Part shown: positions 26,251 to 36,686 of the stretch, in pieces
Position numbering within the stretch: the stretch's first letter is position 1
Layout of the letters: each line of letters starts with the position of its first letter
Source: Rhodobacteraceae bacterium HLUCCA08
GTDB lineage: Bacteria; Pseudomonadota; Alphaproteobacteria; Rhodobacterales; Rhodobacteraceae
Assembly (NCBI GenBank): GCA_001314655.1
Contig: LJSF01000015.1
Span: 1-50,673, forward strand
Direction: 5' to 3'
Length of the DNA: 50,673 bases
Notes under the pieces: model-generated
The model's database searches: none
Told to the model about the DNA's origin: nothing
What the model saw: only the letters and a program-made list of their open reading frames with translations
Position numbers and translations under genes: made by a program

Positions 26251-27222
26251 TCACTCGCCCAGCAAGGCCGCCAGATGGGCGGCGCAGCCGGTCAGGGCGG
26301 CGAAGTCATCGACGATCAGGTGGACAGCGAAATTGCCCATGAACCCGGCGAACCGACCCTTGTCGCGGAACGCCTCGGCAAAGCCCATCGTCTCGAGAAG
26401 CGGGCCGAAATGCCGCGCCACCCCGCCGGTCAGGTAGATCCCGCCATAGGGCAGATGCACCAGCGCCAGGTTCCCCGCGACGGTGCCCAGGATGCGCACG
26501 AACATCCGCGCCGCGGCCTCGGCCCGGGGGTCGGCGCCGGATTTGCAGCCGTCCAGGATGTCGCGCGCGGCGGCTTCGCGCGGCTCGCCCGCCTCCTGGC
26601 CGAGAAAGCCGTAAAGCCGCTCGATCCCGCGGCCCGACAAGACGTCCTCGACCGCCGGAAAGCCGTGCGCGGTCGAGACATAGTGGCACAGGCGCAGCTC
26701 TTCCTCGGTCCGGATCGGCAGGTTGGCATGGCCGGCCTCGGCCGCGGGCACCAGCCGGCCGGACGCGGTGTCGATCACCGCCGCGGCGTTGAACCCGGTG
26801 CCGACGCCGATCACCAGCCGGGTTTCGCCGGGCAGGTCGGGCCCGTCGATCACGGTTTCGGTGCTGTCGCGGCCCAGATGGCCCAGCGCATGGCCCTGGG
26901 CCTGCAGGTCATTGAGAATCGCCGCCGTTTCGGCCCCGGTGGCGCGGGCCAGGGTCGCCCGGTCGATCGCCCAGTCGCGGTTGGTCAGCGTCGCGCGGCC
27001 GTCGCGGACCGGCCCGGCCACGGCGACGCAGGCGGCGCGCGGGTCGATGCCGTCCTCGTCCTCGATATAGCGGCGCAGCACCGTTTCGAGGCCGGGAAAT
27101 TCGGCATTGGCATAACGCCGCACGCTGTCGGGCAGGATCGCCCGCCCATCGGCCAGGGCCACGCGGGTATTGGTGCCGCCGACATCGGCGACAAGGGAAT
27201 ACAGATCGGCGGGTCGGGTCAT
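26251..27222 (-). CDS. glk: Glucokinase
   Basis: Phosphorylates glucose with ATP to glucose-6-phosphate. The 323-residue protein belongs to the bacterial hexokinase-like Glk family: LVADVGGTNTRVALAD as the ATP phosphate loop, AVAGPVRDGRATLTNRDW, ILNDLQAQGHALG and GVGTGFNAAAVI, with AEAGHANLPI near the middle. It starts in ATGA overlap with the stop of the GH1 glycosidase gene, placing it third in the minus-strand unit aglR-bgl-glk. It supplies the kinase for glucose freed in the cytoplasm by the alpha- and beta-glucosidases encoded on both sides of the control region. The 262 bases after its stop hold nothing I recognise. Confidence 0.95.
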   Translation of the reverse strand: MTRPADLYSLVADVGGTNTRVALADGRAILPDSVRRYANAEFPGLETVLRRYIEDEDGIDPRAACVAVAGPVRDGRATLTNRDWAIDRATLARATGAETAAILNDLQAQGHALGHLGRDSTETVIDGPDLPGETRLVIGVGTGFNAAAVIDTASGRLVPAAEAGHANLPIRTEEELRLCHYVSTAHGFPAVEDVLSGRGIERLYGFLGQEAGEPREAAARDILDGCKSGADPRAEAAARMFVRILGTVAGNLALVHLPYGGIYLTGGVARHFGPLLETMGFAEAFRDKGRFAGFMGNFAVHLIVDDFAALTGCAAHLAALLGE

Positions 27223-28544
27223 GGCGCGGCTTTCAGGGCTTTGGCCAGCGCGTGGTAAGAGGATTTCGGCACCCGCTCAAGGCTGTCGAAGTCGACATGG
27301 ACAAGGCCGAAGCGTTTTTCATACCCCAGCGCCCATTCGTAATTGTCGAGCAGCGACCAGACGAAATGGCCGCGCACGTCGACGCCATCGGCGATCGCGC
27401 GCCGGATCGCGTCGAGATGGGCCTGGATGAAGGCGGTGCGGGCCGGGTCATCCACCACGCCGTTTTCCAGCACGTCCGGCGCGGCAAGGCCGTTTTCGGT
27501 CACGTAGATCGGCAGGTCGCCGGTATGGTCGGCGGCCATGCGGGTCAGGTGGCCGTGCAGGCCGTCGGGATAGATTTCCCAATCCATGAAGGTCTTGGGC
27601 AGCGGGCCCTCGACCTCCTGCAAGGCGGGCCAGGGGCCGTCGCCGGGGCCGATCAGCTTGCGGGTGTAGTAATTCAGCCCGACCCAATCGACGGGCTGGG
27701 CGATGGTGCCCATGTCGTCCTGCCAGCCATCGGGGAAATGCGCGCCGAGCCCGTCCAGCAGCACCTCGGGCACATGGCCCTTGAGCGCGCCGTCGATGTA
27801 ATAGCGATTGTAGAGCGCGTCATAGCGGGCGGCGGCGGCCGCCGCCTCGGGGCTGTCATCGGCGGGTGTCACCCATTCCATGTTGAACACCGCGCCGAGG
27901 TTGCCCTGGCCCTCGGCCCGCATCGCCTGGGTCGCGGTGCCATGGGCCAGCAGCACGTGGTGCATGGCCCGGGCGGTGGCGCGGATGTCGCGCAGGCCGG
28001 GGGCGTGATGGCCGAGGAAATGCGACAGCCAGGCGACGCACCAGGGTTCGTTGATCGTGGCGGTGGCGGCGACGCGGTCGCCGATCCGGCCGATCACCGC
28101 GCGGGCGAAATCGGCGAACCAGGCGGCGATGTCGCGGTTGCGCCAGCCGCCGAGGTCCGCGAGGGCCGAGGGCAATTCCCAATGGTAGAGGGTAAGATAG
28201 GGCGCGATCCCCCGCGCCAGCATCGCATCGACCAGCCGGTCGTAGAAATCCAGCCCCTCGGGGTTCACGGTCCGCCCGTCCGGCATCACCCGCGCCCAGG
28301 AGGTCGAGAACCGGTAGGCGTCGAAGCCACCGGCGGCGACCAGATCCAGGTCCTCCTCGTAGCGGTGGTAATGGTCGCAGGCGATCCGGCCATCCTCGGC
28401 CCGGACGACATTTCCGGGGGTGGCGGCGAAATCGTCCCAGTGGCAGCGCCCGGCGCCGCCGAACCCATGGCCTTCGATCTGGTAGGAGGAGGTCGCGGTT
28501 CCGAACAGGAAGTTGTCGGGAAAATCGTTTCTGGTCAGGGTCAT
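27219..28544 (-). CDS. GH1 beta-glucosidase
   Basis: A 441-residue family 1 glycoside hydrolase. The acid/base glutamate is in TINEPW (E166) and the nucleophile in YVTENG (E350). The N-terminal FLFGTATSSYQIEG and the C-terminal FVWSLLDNYEWALGYEKRFGL substrate-binding region are intact. Without a signal peptide it acts in the cytoplasm, hydrolysing imported beta-glucosides. Its presence next to an alpha-glucoside transporter suggests that the island handles mixed glucosides. It lies 12 bases behind aglR and overlaps glk by ATGA. Confidence 0.94.
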   Translation of the reverse strand: MTLTRNDFPDNFLFGTATSSYQIEGHGFGGAGRCHWDDFAATPGNVVRAEDGRIACDHYHRYEEDLDLVAAGGFDAYRFSTSWARVMPDGRTVNPEGLDFYDRLVDAMLARGIAPYLTLYHWELPSALADLGGWRNRDIAAWFADFARAVIGRIGDRVAATATINEPWCVAWLSHFLGHHAPGLRDIRATARAMHHVLLAHGTATQAMRAEGQGNLGAVFNMEWVTPADDSPEAAAAAARYDALYNRYYIDGALKGHVPEVLLDGLGAHFPDGWQDDMGTIAQPVDWVGLNYYTRKLIGPGDGPWPALQEVEGPLPKTFMDWEIYPDGLHGHLTRMAADHTGDLPIYVTENGLAAPDVLENGVVDDPARTAFIQAHLDAIRRAIADGVDVRGHFVWSLLDNYEWALGYEKRFGLVHVDFDSLERVPKSSYHALAKALKAAP

Positions 28545-28556
28545 GTCATGTCCGTT

Positions 28557-29588
28557 TCAAGGGGTCGGGGCCGGGCCGGTGGACTGGCCGACGCGAAGTT
28601 CGGCTTCGAAAAGCACCTGCTGGGTGTCCGCGGCGCGGCCTTCGATCCGGTCGATCAGCATCTGCGCCAGGCGGGCGCCGGCCTGTCTGACCGAAGACCG
28701 GGTCGCGGTAAAGATCGGCACCTCGCCATTGCCGTTGTCCATGTAGCTGAGCGCGTCGTCATGGGTGATGATCGACACGTCGCGGCCCATTTCCAAGCCC
28801 CGCGCCTGGATCGCGCGGCGCACACCCAACGCCGAGATCAGCGAAGACACCAGGAAGGCGCTGGGGGCATCGTCGCGGGCCAGCAGGCGATCGGCGGTGC
28901 GAAAGCCGTAATATTCCGTCATCTCTTCGGAAAAGGTCAGCGCCGGGTCGATCGCGATGCCGCGGCCGCGCAGCGCCTCTTCGTAGCCCTGGCGGCGGCG
29001 ATGGGCGAAATCCATCTCTTCGAGCCCGTTGACCAGGGCGATGCGGCGATGGCCGAGATCGATCAGGAATTCGGTCGCGCGGCGGAAGGCGGAGGTGTTG
29101 TTGACGTCGAGCCAGCAATAATCGTTGGGCAGCCGCGATGACCGGCCATGCACCACGAAGGGCAGGCCGATCTGATGCAGCATCGTGATGCGCGGATCGT
29201 CGACCCGGGGGCCATGGACGACGACGCCGTCGACGCTGTGGCGCGCCCGCATGCTGCGATAGGCGGATTCCTCGGCGCCGTCCTCGACCACCGACAGCAG
29301 CATGTCATAGCCCGAGGCGCCATAGGTTTCGCCGGCGCCGGCGATGAAATCGCCGAAGATCGGGTTCACCATCTCGTGTCGGGTGGACAGGGGAATCACA
29401 TGGCCGATCGCATAGGAACGCCCGGTGGCCAGGCTCTTGGCCCGGGCATTGGGCGAATAATTGTGGGCGCGCGCCGCCTCGACCACGCGTTTGCGCGTGG
29501 CCTCGCTGACCTCGGGATAGCCGTTCAGGGCCCGGCTCACCGTGGTCGGGGACAGGCCCAGCTGGCGCGAGAGGTCCTTGAGGTTCAT
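28557..29588 (-). CDS. aglR: LacI-family regulator of the alpha-glucoside island (AglR)
   Basis: A 343-residue LacI/GalR repressor. The DNA-binding domain begins MNLKDLSRQLGLSPTTVSRALNGY, with the hinge helix SPNARAKSLATGRSYAIG after it. The periplasmic-binding-protein-like effector domain fills the rest (GVVVHGPRVDDPRI, GHRRIALVNG). It is divergent from aglEFGAK and heads the glk-side unit. An AAAGCGCTTT palindrome lies 6 bases before its start, covering its ribosome site, and an identical one lies before aglE. This makes autoregulation and control of both arms likely. The identity as AglR comes from position and family. Confidence 0.85.
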   Translation of the reverse strand: MNLKDLSRQLGLSPTTVSRALNGYPEVSEATRKRVVEAARAHNYSPNARAKSLATGRSYAIGHVIPLSTRHEMVNPIFGDFIAGAGETYGASGYDMLLSVVEDGAEESAYRSMRARHSVDGVVVHGPRVDDPRITMLHQIGLPFVVHGRSSRLPNDYCWLDVNNTSAFRRATEFLIDLGHRRIALVNGLEEMDFAHRRRQGYEEALRGRGIAIDPALTFSEEMTEYYGFRTADRLLARDDAPSAFLVSSLISALGVRRAIQARGLEMGRDVSIITHDDALSYMDNGNGEVPIFTATRSSVRQAGARLAQMLIDRIEGRAADTQQVLFEAELRVGQSTGPAPTP

Positions 29589-29594
29589 GCTTCC

Positions 29595-29604
29595 AAAGCG
29601 CTTT
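29595..29604. promoter_or_regulatory. AAAGCGCTTT operator, aglR side
   Basis: A perfect decamer palindrome with a central CG, typical of LacI-family sites, ends 6 bases upstream of the aglR ATG. Binding there would block aglR initiation. Confidence 0.65.
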
Positions 29605-29736
29605 CAACTTTTCGGATGCGGCCAGTGTTGGCGCGCGTGGCGCGGAAAGGCAATTGAAAACCGGAATCGTTACGCGCCATACCTTTGCTGCACTTGCAAA
29701 GTAATGGAAATTCTTCGGTCGATCGGATATGGATGA

Positions 29737-29766
29737 TTGACAGGCCGGGTCGCATGCGCGACCTTT
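29737..29766 (+). promoter_or_regulatory. Candidate aglE promoter
   Basis: A consensus -35 TTGACA lies at 29737-29742. The -10 region 17-18 bases downstream (GACCTT or ACCTTT) is poor. The operator at 29776 would sit over or just after the start of transcription. Confidence 0.4.
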
Positions 29767-29775
29767 GGCCCGTTC

Positions 29776-29785
29776 AAAGCGCTTT
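29776..29785. promoter_or_regulatory. AAAGCGCTTT operator, aglE side
   Basis: Identical to the site before aglR, with 171 bases between the two copies. It lies about 76 bases before the aglE ATG and just downstream of the candidate promoter, a position suited to repression. Confidence 0.68.
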
Positions 29786-29861
29786 GGAATTGAGTCGGAA
29801 GCGCGGACGCAGCCAAGACATGCGCCGCCAATGGTCTGGGCGCATTCACGGGAGGATGACC

Positions 29862-31217
29862 ATGAAGAAGACACTTCTTGCCGGTGCCGGGTCGCTTGCG
29901 CTCGTCGCCGGGATGGCCCACGCGCAGGACCTGGCCTTTGCGCCGGGCGAAGGGCCCTTCAGCTGGGACAGCTATGACGAATGGGCCGCCAATGCCCCGG
30001 ATCTGAGCGGTCAGTCCCTGACCGTCTTCGGCCCCTGGCTGTCGCCCGAAGACGGCTATTTCGGCAACATGCTGGCCTATTTCGAAGCGGCGACCGGGGT
30101 CGAGGCGACCTATACCGGGTCGGACGGGTTCGAGCAGCAGATCGTGATCGACACCGAAGCCGGCTCGCCGCCGAACATCGCCGTCTTCCCGCAGCCCGGC
30201 CTGGCCGCCAACCTGGCCGAACAGGGCCTTCTGACGCCGCTGGCCGACGGCATGAATGACTGGGTCGCGGAGAACTATGCCGCCGGCCCGTCCTGGGTCG
30301 CGCTCGGCACCTATGCCGACGCGGCCGGCGCCGACCAGTTCTACGGCTTCTTCTTCAACGTCAACGTGAAGTCGCTGGTCTGGTATGTCCCCGAGAATTT
30401 CGAGGACGCCGGTTACGAGGTCCCCGAGACCATGGAAGAGCTGATCGCCTTGTCCGAGCAGATCATCGCCGATGGCGAGACGCCCTGGTGCATCGGCCTG
30501 GCCTCGGGTCCGGCGACCGGCTGGCCGGCGACCGACTGGGTCGAGGACATCATGCTGCGCACCCAGACCCCGGATGTCTATGACCAATGGGTCAGCAACG
30601 AGATCCCGTTCGACGATCCGCGCGTGATCGAGGCGATCGAGACCTTCGGCATGTTCGCCCGCAACCCCGACATGGTCGCCGGCGGGCCGGGCGGTGTCGC
30701 CTCGACCGACTTCCGCGACAGCCCGGCGGGCATGTTCTCGTCGCCGCCGCAATGCTACATGCACCGGCAGGCGTCCTTCGCCAGCGCCTTCTTCCCCGAA
30801 GGCACGGTCGTGGGCGAGGATGCGGATTTCTTCTACTTCCCGTCCTTCGCCGAAAAGGATCTCGGCTCTCCGGTGCTGGGGGGCGGCACGCTGATGGCGG
30901 TCACCGATCCGTCGCCGGCCGTGGACGCCTTCATGGAGTTCCTGACCCTGCCGATCGCGCACGAGATCATGATGGCGCAGACCGGCTTCCTCACCCCGCA
31001 TAGCGGCGTGAACCTGGAGGCCTACAACAACGACACGCTGCGCAACCAGGGCGAGATCCTGCTGGGCGCCACCAGCTTCCGCTTCGACGCCTCCGACCTG
31101 ATGCCGGCGGCGGTCGGCCAGGGGTCGTTCTGGACCGGCATGGTCGATTACGTCGGCGGCACCAGTGCCGAAGACGTGGCCGGCGCGATCCAGGACAGCT
31201 GGGACGCGGCGAAATAG
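29862..31217 (+). CDS. aglE: Alpha-glucoside ABC transporter, substrate-binding protein
   Basis: Periplasmic binding protein that delivers alpha-glucosides (sucrose, maltose, trehalose in rhizobial relatives) to AglFG. The 451-residue precursor has a Sec signal (MKKTLLAGAGSLALVAGMAHAQ, cleaved near 21) and an extracellular solute-binding family 1 body with the AglE-like start LSGQSLTVFGPWLSPEDGYF. The ATG at 29862 is set by GGAGGA at 29851-29856. It is the first gene of aglEFGAK. A long hairpin follows its stop, which would let this gene be expressed above the permease genes. Confidence 0.92.
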   Translation: MKKTLLAGAGSLALVAGMAHAQDLAFAPGEGPFSWDSYDEWAANAPDLSGQSLTVFGPWLSPEDGYFGNMLAYFEAATGVEATYTGSDGFEQQIVIDTEAGSPPNIAVFPQPGLAANLAEQGLLTPLADGMNDWVAENYAAGPSWVALGTYADAAGADQFYGFFFNVNVKSLVWYVPENFEDAGYEVPETMEELIALSEQIIADGETPWCIGLASGPATGWPATDWVEDIMLRTQTPDVYDQWVSNEIPFDDPRVIEAIETFGMFARNPDMVAGGPGGVASTDFRDSPAGMFSSPPQCYMHRQASFASAFFPEGTVVGEDADFFYFPSFAEKDLGSPVLGGGTLMAVTDPSPAVDAFMEFLTLPIAHEIMMAQTGFLTPHSGVNLEAYNNDTLRNQGEILLGATSFRFDASDLMPAAVGQGSFWTGMVDYVGGTSAEDVAGAIQDSWDAAK

Positions 31218-31239
31218 GCGGCAGGCCCGCGATCAGACC

Positions 31240-31274
31240 GGCGCATCCCGGGGCCTCGGCCCGCGGGATGCGCC
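31240..31274 (+). promoter_or_regulatory. Intercistronic hairpin after aglE
   Basis: GGCGCATCCCG (31240-31250) pairs perfectly with CGGGATGCGCC (31264-31274). Inside it GGGC/GCCC adds four pairs around a CTCG tetraloop, with one bulged G. No T run follows. This is typical of a 3' stabiliser or partial terminator that raises binding-protein mRNA over permease mRNA. Confidence 0.7.
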
Positions 31275-31317
31275 ATGAAGCCCAAGGGACGGGTCCGTCA
31301 GGACCAAAGGAGGGGGC

Positions 31318-32325
31318 ATGAATCCGGCACTTCAGGGATTGACGTTCATCATCATCGGCGTCGGCGGCTGTATCGGGTATTTCTATTTCTCGAACGTCGT
31401 TCTGGACAAGGTGATCTTTCCGGCGCGCGGCCCCAAGGCGGGGCGCAACATCAACCGCGCCAACATGATCCGGCCCTGGCTGTTCCTGTTTCCGGCGCTG
31501 CTGGCGCTGGGGCTCTATCTGGCCTATCCGGTCTTCGAGACGCTGCGGCTGAGCCTGACCGAACGCCTGCCGGGCGGCCAGAGCCGTTGGGTCGGCCTGG
31601 CCAATTACCAGCAGATGCTGGGCGAGCCGAAGTTCATGGAAGCCCTGCGCAACAACATGATGTGGCTGATCGTGGTGCCGGCGCTGTCGACCGCGTTCGG
31701 GCTGCTGGCGGCGCAGCTGACCGACCGGATCCGCTGGGGCAATGTCGCCAAGTCGATCGTCTTCATGCCGATGGCGATCTCTTTCGTCGGCGCGGCGGTG
31801 ATCTTCAAGCTGGTCTACGATGCGCGGCCGATCAATGCCGAACAGATCGGGATCCTGAACGCGATCTACCTGAGCCTGGGCGGCGAGGCGCCGATCAACT
31901 GGCTGACCGTGCCGTTCTGGAACAATTTCTTTCTGATGGCGGTGCTGGTCTGGATCCAGACCGGGTTCGCCATGGTGATCCTGTCGGCCGCCTTGCGCGG
32001 CATCCCGGAGGAAACCGTCGAAGCGGCGATCGTCGACGGCGCCAACCCGTTCCAGATCTTCTTCAAGATCAAGGTGCCGCAGATCATGGGCACGATCGTC
32101 GTGGTCTGGACCACGATCACCATCGTCGTGCTCAAGGTCTTCGACATCGTCTATGCCATGACCAATGGTCAATGGGAGACCCAGGTCCTGGCCAATTACA
32201 TGTACGACAAGCTGTTCCGCGCCAATGACTGGGGCGTCGGTTCGGCCAGCGCCATGGTGATCATGCTGCTGGTGACGCCGATCCTGGTCTGGAACGTCTA
32301 CAACGCCCGCAAGGAGATGCGGTGA
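31318..32325 (+). CDS. aglF: Alpha-glucoside ABC transporter, permease AglF
   Basis: A 335-residue inner-membrane permease of the MalF/UgpA type. It has an extra N-terminal helix (about 7-30), a second helix from about 52, and the remaining helices through the C terminus. The cytoplasmic EAA loop EETVEAAIVDGANPFQIFFK at about 231-250 contacts the ATPase. It pairs with AglG and is powered by AglK. The start follows AAAGGAGGGGGC. It lies 100 bases after aglE, separated by the hairpin, and 27 bases before aglG. Confidence 0.93.
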   Translation: MNPALQGLTFIIIGVGGCIGYFYFSNVVLDKVIFPARGPKAGRNINRANMIRPWLFLFPALLALGLYLAYPVFETLRLSLTERLPGGQSRWVGLANYQQMLGEPKFMEALRNNMMWLIVVPALSTAFGLLAAQLTDRIRWGNVAKSIVFMPMAISFVGAAVIFKLVYDARPINAEQIGILNAIYLSLGGEAPINWLTVPFWNNFFLMAVLVWIQTGFAMVILSAALRGIPEETVEAAIVDGANPFQIFFKIKVPQIMGTIVVVWTTITIVVLKVFDIVYAMTNGQWETQVLANYMYDKLFRANDWGVGSASAMVIMLLVTPILVWNVYNARKEMR

Positions 32326-32352
32326 TGGCGCGCGCGCAAGGAGGGACGAGCC

Positions 32353-33849
32353 ATGGATAGCATCGCCGGCAAGAAACCGGGCCTGACCTGGGCGGTCAAC
32401 CTGTCGGTCCTGGCCATGGTCCTGCTGTGGATCTTTCCGACCCTGGGCCTGTTCGTATCCTCGTTCCGGACCGGCGATCAGATCGTCGCCTCGGGGTGGT
32501 GGAAGGCGCTGTTCCCGGCCGAACAGATCGTGCAGCTGCGCGTCGCCGATCCCGACGAGAACCGCGTCGAGCGGGACGGCGTGTTCCGGGTCGAAGGCAA
32601 TTTCTTCCTCACCGGAGAGCTGACCGGAGAGATCCAGGCCTTCGGGGTGTCGTCGCGCGACCTGGGCGCCCATGCCCCCGGCGAAGCGGCCGATATGGGC
32701 GATGGCGAAAGCCTGGCGGTGAACGCCGATGGCAGCTATGTCTGGTCGGGCAGCGACGACCAGATCAGCGGGCGCGGCCAGCGGGTCTTTGTCACCGCGA
32801 CGGTGCCGCCGGATTTCTCGCTCGACAATTACGACACCGTGCTGGGCGAAGGCGTGGTCCAGGACCTGATCAGCTGGCTGGTCGGCGCGGCCCTGGTCGG
32901 AATTGCCGGGTTCCTTGCGCTGCGGGCGCTGTTGCCGGCCCACGGGCCGGTTCTGGCGGTCGGGGCGGCGCTGCTTTACGGCGCATTCGCGCTGATCGCG
33001 GCCTTGCGGGCCGGGCTGGTCGGCACCACCCCCTTCGTGGCCACCGGGCTTGTCGTGGTGATCGCCGGGGCTGCCTATGTGCTGGTGCGCCGGGCCATGC
33101 CCGAGGCGGCCAGGACGATGGCCTGGGTGCTGGGCATCACCGCCTTCGCGGTCTTCGTGACCGATTTCGGCGTCGGCACCGGCGTCGGCGCCGCCACGGC
33201 GAGCGAGGACATGGCCAAGGCCTTCATGAACACGCTCACGGTCGTCATTCCGGCCACGGTGATCCCGATCCTGGTCGCGGCCTTTGCCGCCTATGCCCTG
33301 GCCTGGATGGATTTCCCGGGCCGCGCGCTGCTGATCGCGGCGGTGGTGGGCCTGCTGGTCGTGCCGCTGCAACTGGCGCTGATCCCGCTGCTCAAGCTGC
33401 ATAACGAGGTCGGCATCGGCAAGGGCTATGTCGGCACCTGGCTGGCCCATACCGGATTCGGCATGCCGCTGGCGATCTACCTGTTGCGCAACTACATGGT
33501 CGGCCTGCCGCGCGACATCATCGAGAACGCCAAGGTCGACGGCGCCACGGATTTCCAGATCTTCGTGCGGATCATCCTGCCGCTGTCCTTTCCGGCGCTG
33601 GCGAGCTTTGCGATCTTCCAGTTCCTGTGGACCTGGAACGACCTGCTGGTGGCGCTGGTGTTCCTGATCGACAGTTCCGGCCAGACCACGGTGATGACCA
33701 AGCAGATCGTCGAGATCCTGGGCACCCGCGGCGGCGACTGGGAGATCCTGGCGACCTCGGCCTTCGTGTCGATCGCGGTGCCGCTGATCGTCTTCTTCTC
33801 GATGCAACGCTACCTGGTGCGCGGCCTGCTGGCCGGTTCGGTCAAGTGA
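32353..33849 (+). CDS. aglG: Alpha-glucoside ABC transporter, permease AglG with an inserted membrane block
   Basis: A 498-residue permease of the MalG type, longer than the roughly 380 residues I expect for AglG. Helix 1 (about 13-37) is followed by a periplasmic domain (about 45-165) ending FSLDNYDTVLGEG, as in AglG. In relatives this leads directly to the core beginning AFMNTLTVVIPATVIPI. Here about 115 residues with four hydrophobic segments (about 172-192, 198-219, 226-246, 255-271) stand between. The EAA loop (about 389-410, ENAKVDGATDFQIFVRI) is intact, so the protein is probably functional. Whether the insertion is common in Rhodobacterales cannot be checked here. Confidence 0.9.
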   Translation: MDSIAGKKPGLTWAVNLSVLAMVLLWIFPTLGLFVSSFRTGDQIVASGWWKALFPAEQIVQLRVADPDENRVERDGVFRVEGNFFLTGELTGEIQAFGVSSRDLGAHAPGEAADMGDGESLAVNADGSYVWSGSDDQISGRGQRVFVTATVPPDFSLDNYDTVLGEGVVQDLISWLVGAALVGIAGFLALRALLPAHGPVLAVGAALLYGAFALIAALRAGLVGTTPFVATGLVVVIAGAAYVLVRRAMPEAARTMAWVLGITAFAVFVTDFGVGTGVGAATASEDMAKAFMNTLTVVIPATVIPILVAAFAAYALAWMDFPGRALLIAAVVGLLVVPLQLALIPLLKLHNEVGIGKGYVGTWLAHTGFGMPLAIYLLRNYMVGLPRDIIENAKVDGATDFQIFVRIILPLSFPALASFAIFQFLWTWNDLLVALVFLIDSSGQTTVMTKQIVEILGTRGGDWEILATSAFVSIAVPLIVFFSMQRYLVRGLLAGSVK

Positions 33850-33866
33850 CGGAAAGGGTGACCAGT

Positions 33867-35525
33867 ATGACCAAGTTCGACCCCATGGCGGCGCCGGCCG
33901 CCCTGGACAAGGCCCGGGATTGGTGGCGCGGCGCGGTGATCTATCAGGTCTATCCGCGCAGTTTCCAGGACAGCGGCGATGACGGGGTCGGCGACCTGGC
34001 CGGCATCACCGCGCGGCTGGATCACATCGCCGCGTTGGGGGTGGACGCGGTCTGGATCAGCCCGTTCTTTACCAGCCCGATGAAGGATTTCGGCTATGAC
34101 GTCAGCGATTACCGCGATGTCGACCCGATGTTCGGCAGCCTGGCGGATTTCGACGCGCTGGTGGCGCGGGCGCATGATCTGGACCTGAAGGTGATGATCG
34201 ACCTGGTGCTGAGCCATACCAGCGACCAGCATCCCTGGTTCGTCGAAAGCCGCCAGAGCCGCGACAACCCGCGCGCCGACTGGTATGTCTGGGCCGACCC
34301 GAAACCGGACGGGACGGCGCCGACAAACTGGCTGTCGATCTTCGGCGGCTCGGCCTGGCAGTGGGATCCGCGGCGCGAGCAATATTACCTGCACAATTTC
34401 CTGGTCTCGCAGCCCGATCTGAATTTCCACGAACCGGCGGTGCAGGACGCGCTGCTGGATGTCGCCCGGTTCTGGCTGGAGCGGGGCGTGGACGGGTTCC
34501 GGCTCGATACGATCAACTTCTACGTCCATGATGCGGAACTGCGCGACAACCCGCCCCTGCCGCCCGAACAGCGCAACGCGACCATCGCGCCCTCGGTCAA
34601 TCCCTACAATCACCAGGAACATCTCTACGACAAGAACCGGCCCGAGAACCTGGCCTTTCTGCGCCGGCTGCGCGCGGTGATGGAGCCCTATGGCGCCGCC
34701 GCCGTGGGCGAGGTGGGCGATGCCCAGCGGGGCCTCGAGATCCTGGGCGAATATACCGCCGGCGATGACCTGATGCAGATGTGCTATGCGTTCGAATTCC
34801 TGTCCTCGACCCGGCCCGACGCCGCCGGCATCGCCGCCGTGCTGCACCGGGTCGATGCGGTGGCCGCCGATGGTTGGCCCTGTTGGGCGTTCTCGAACCA
34901 TGACGTGATGCGCCATGCCAGCCGCTGGCGGATGCCGCCCGAGGGGCTGCGGCTGATGGCGACGCTGCTGATGTGCCTGCGCGGCTCGGCCTGCATCTAT
35001 CAGGGCGAAGAGCTGGGCCTGCCCGAGGCCGATGTCGCCTTCGAGGATCTGCAGGATCCCTATGGCGTCGAGTTCTGGCCCGAATTCAAGGGCCGCGACG
35101 GCTGCCGCACGCCGATGGTCTGGACCGGCGACAACCGCAATGGCGGGTTTTCGCAGGCCGACCGGGCCTGGCTGCCGGTGGCGCCGGAGCACCTGCCGCT
35201 GTCGGTCGCCGCGCAAGAGGCGGACCCGGCCGCGCTGATCCACCATTACCGCCGGGCGATCGCGTTGCGCAAGGATCATCCGGCCCTGCGCAGCGGCACC
35301 CATGACGGGGTCCGGGCCACCGGCCCGGTCCTGCATTTCACCCGTGAAGGCAGCGGCGAAACGCTGCTGTGCGCCTTCAACATCGGCGACGCCCCGGCGA
35401 CGCTGGAATTGCCCAAGGGCGACTGGATACCCGTAGGCGCCGGGCTGGGCGCGGTTGCGGACCTGGCGGGCGGCACCGTGTCGCTGGCCCCGTGGCAACC
35501 GCTTCTGGCCCGAAAGCGCGACTGA
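33867..35525 (+). CDS. aglA: Cytoplasmic alpha-glucosidase, GH13
   Basis: Hydrolyses imported alpha-glucosides to glucose and a second sugar. The 552-residue GH13 protein has the expected order: [47 protein letters not shown] (nucleophile D214), AAVGEVGD (acid/base E282) and FSNHDVMRH (D346), followed by a beta-sandwich end. No signal peptide, so cytoplasmic. The ATG at 33867 follows GGAAAGGG, 17 bases behind aglG. Glucose released here would be taken up by Glk and then Zwf, both encoded in the window. Confidence 0.94.
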   Translation: MTKFDPMAAPAALDKARDWWRGAVIYQVYPRSFQDSGDDGVGDLAGITARLDHIAALGVDAVWISPFFTSPMKDFGYDVSDYRDVDPMFGSLADFDALVARAHDLDLKVMIDLVLSHTSDQHPWFVESRQSRDNPRADWYVWADPKPDGTAPTNWLSIFGGSAWQWDPRREQYYLHNFLVSQPDLNFHEPAVQDALLDVARFWLERGVDGFRLDTINFYVHDAELRDNPPLPPEQRNATIAPSVNPYNHQEHLYDKNRPENLAFLRRLRAVMEPYGAAAVGEVGDAQRGLEILGEYTAGDDLMQMCYAFEFLSSTRPDAAGIAAVLHRVDAVAADGWPCWAFSNHDVMRHASRWRMPPEGLRLMATLLMCLRGSACIYQGEELGLPEADVAFEDLQDPYGVEFWPEFKGRDGCRTPMVWTGDNRNGGFSQADRAWLPVAPEHLPLSVAAQEADPAALIHHYRRAIALRKDHPALRSGTHDGVRATGPVLHFTREGSGETLLCAFNIGDAPATLELPKGDWIPVGAGLGAVADLAGGTVSLAPWQPLLARKRD

Positions 35526-35542
35526 AACGAGGGGGAGGAACA

Positions 35543-36631
<1,089 letters not shown>

Positions 36632-36637
36632 GGGTGG

Positions 36638-36654
36638 CCCGCGATTGCGGGTTT
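36638..36654 (+). terminator. Terminator after aglK
   Basis: CCCGC (36638-36642) and GCGGG (36647-36651) form a stem with a GATT loop followed by TTT. It lies 7 bases after the aglK stop and would end the agl operon before rlmE. Confidence 0.6.
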
Positions 36655-36686
36655 CCCCTGCGCGCCGCGATGGGGTAAGCCGGGCC

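Noticed and set aside
26003-26437. Plus-strand open frame between cckA and glk
   Set aside because: It overlaps the 3' end of glk and has no recognisable motif, ribosome site or natural composition. I treat 25989-26250 as non-coding.
30991-33807. 938-codon minus-strand open frame across aglF and aglG
   Set aside because: Extreme His/Arg/Asp/Gln composition typical of antisense to membrane-protein codons; the sense strand encodes clear permeases.
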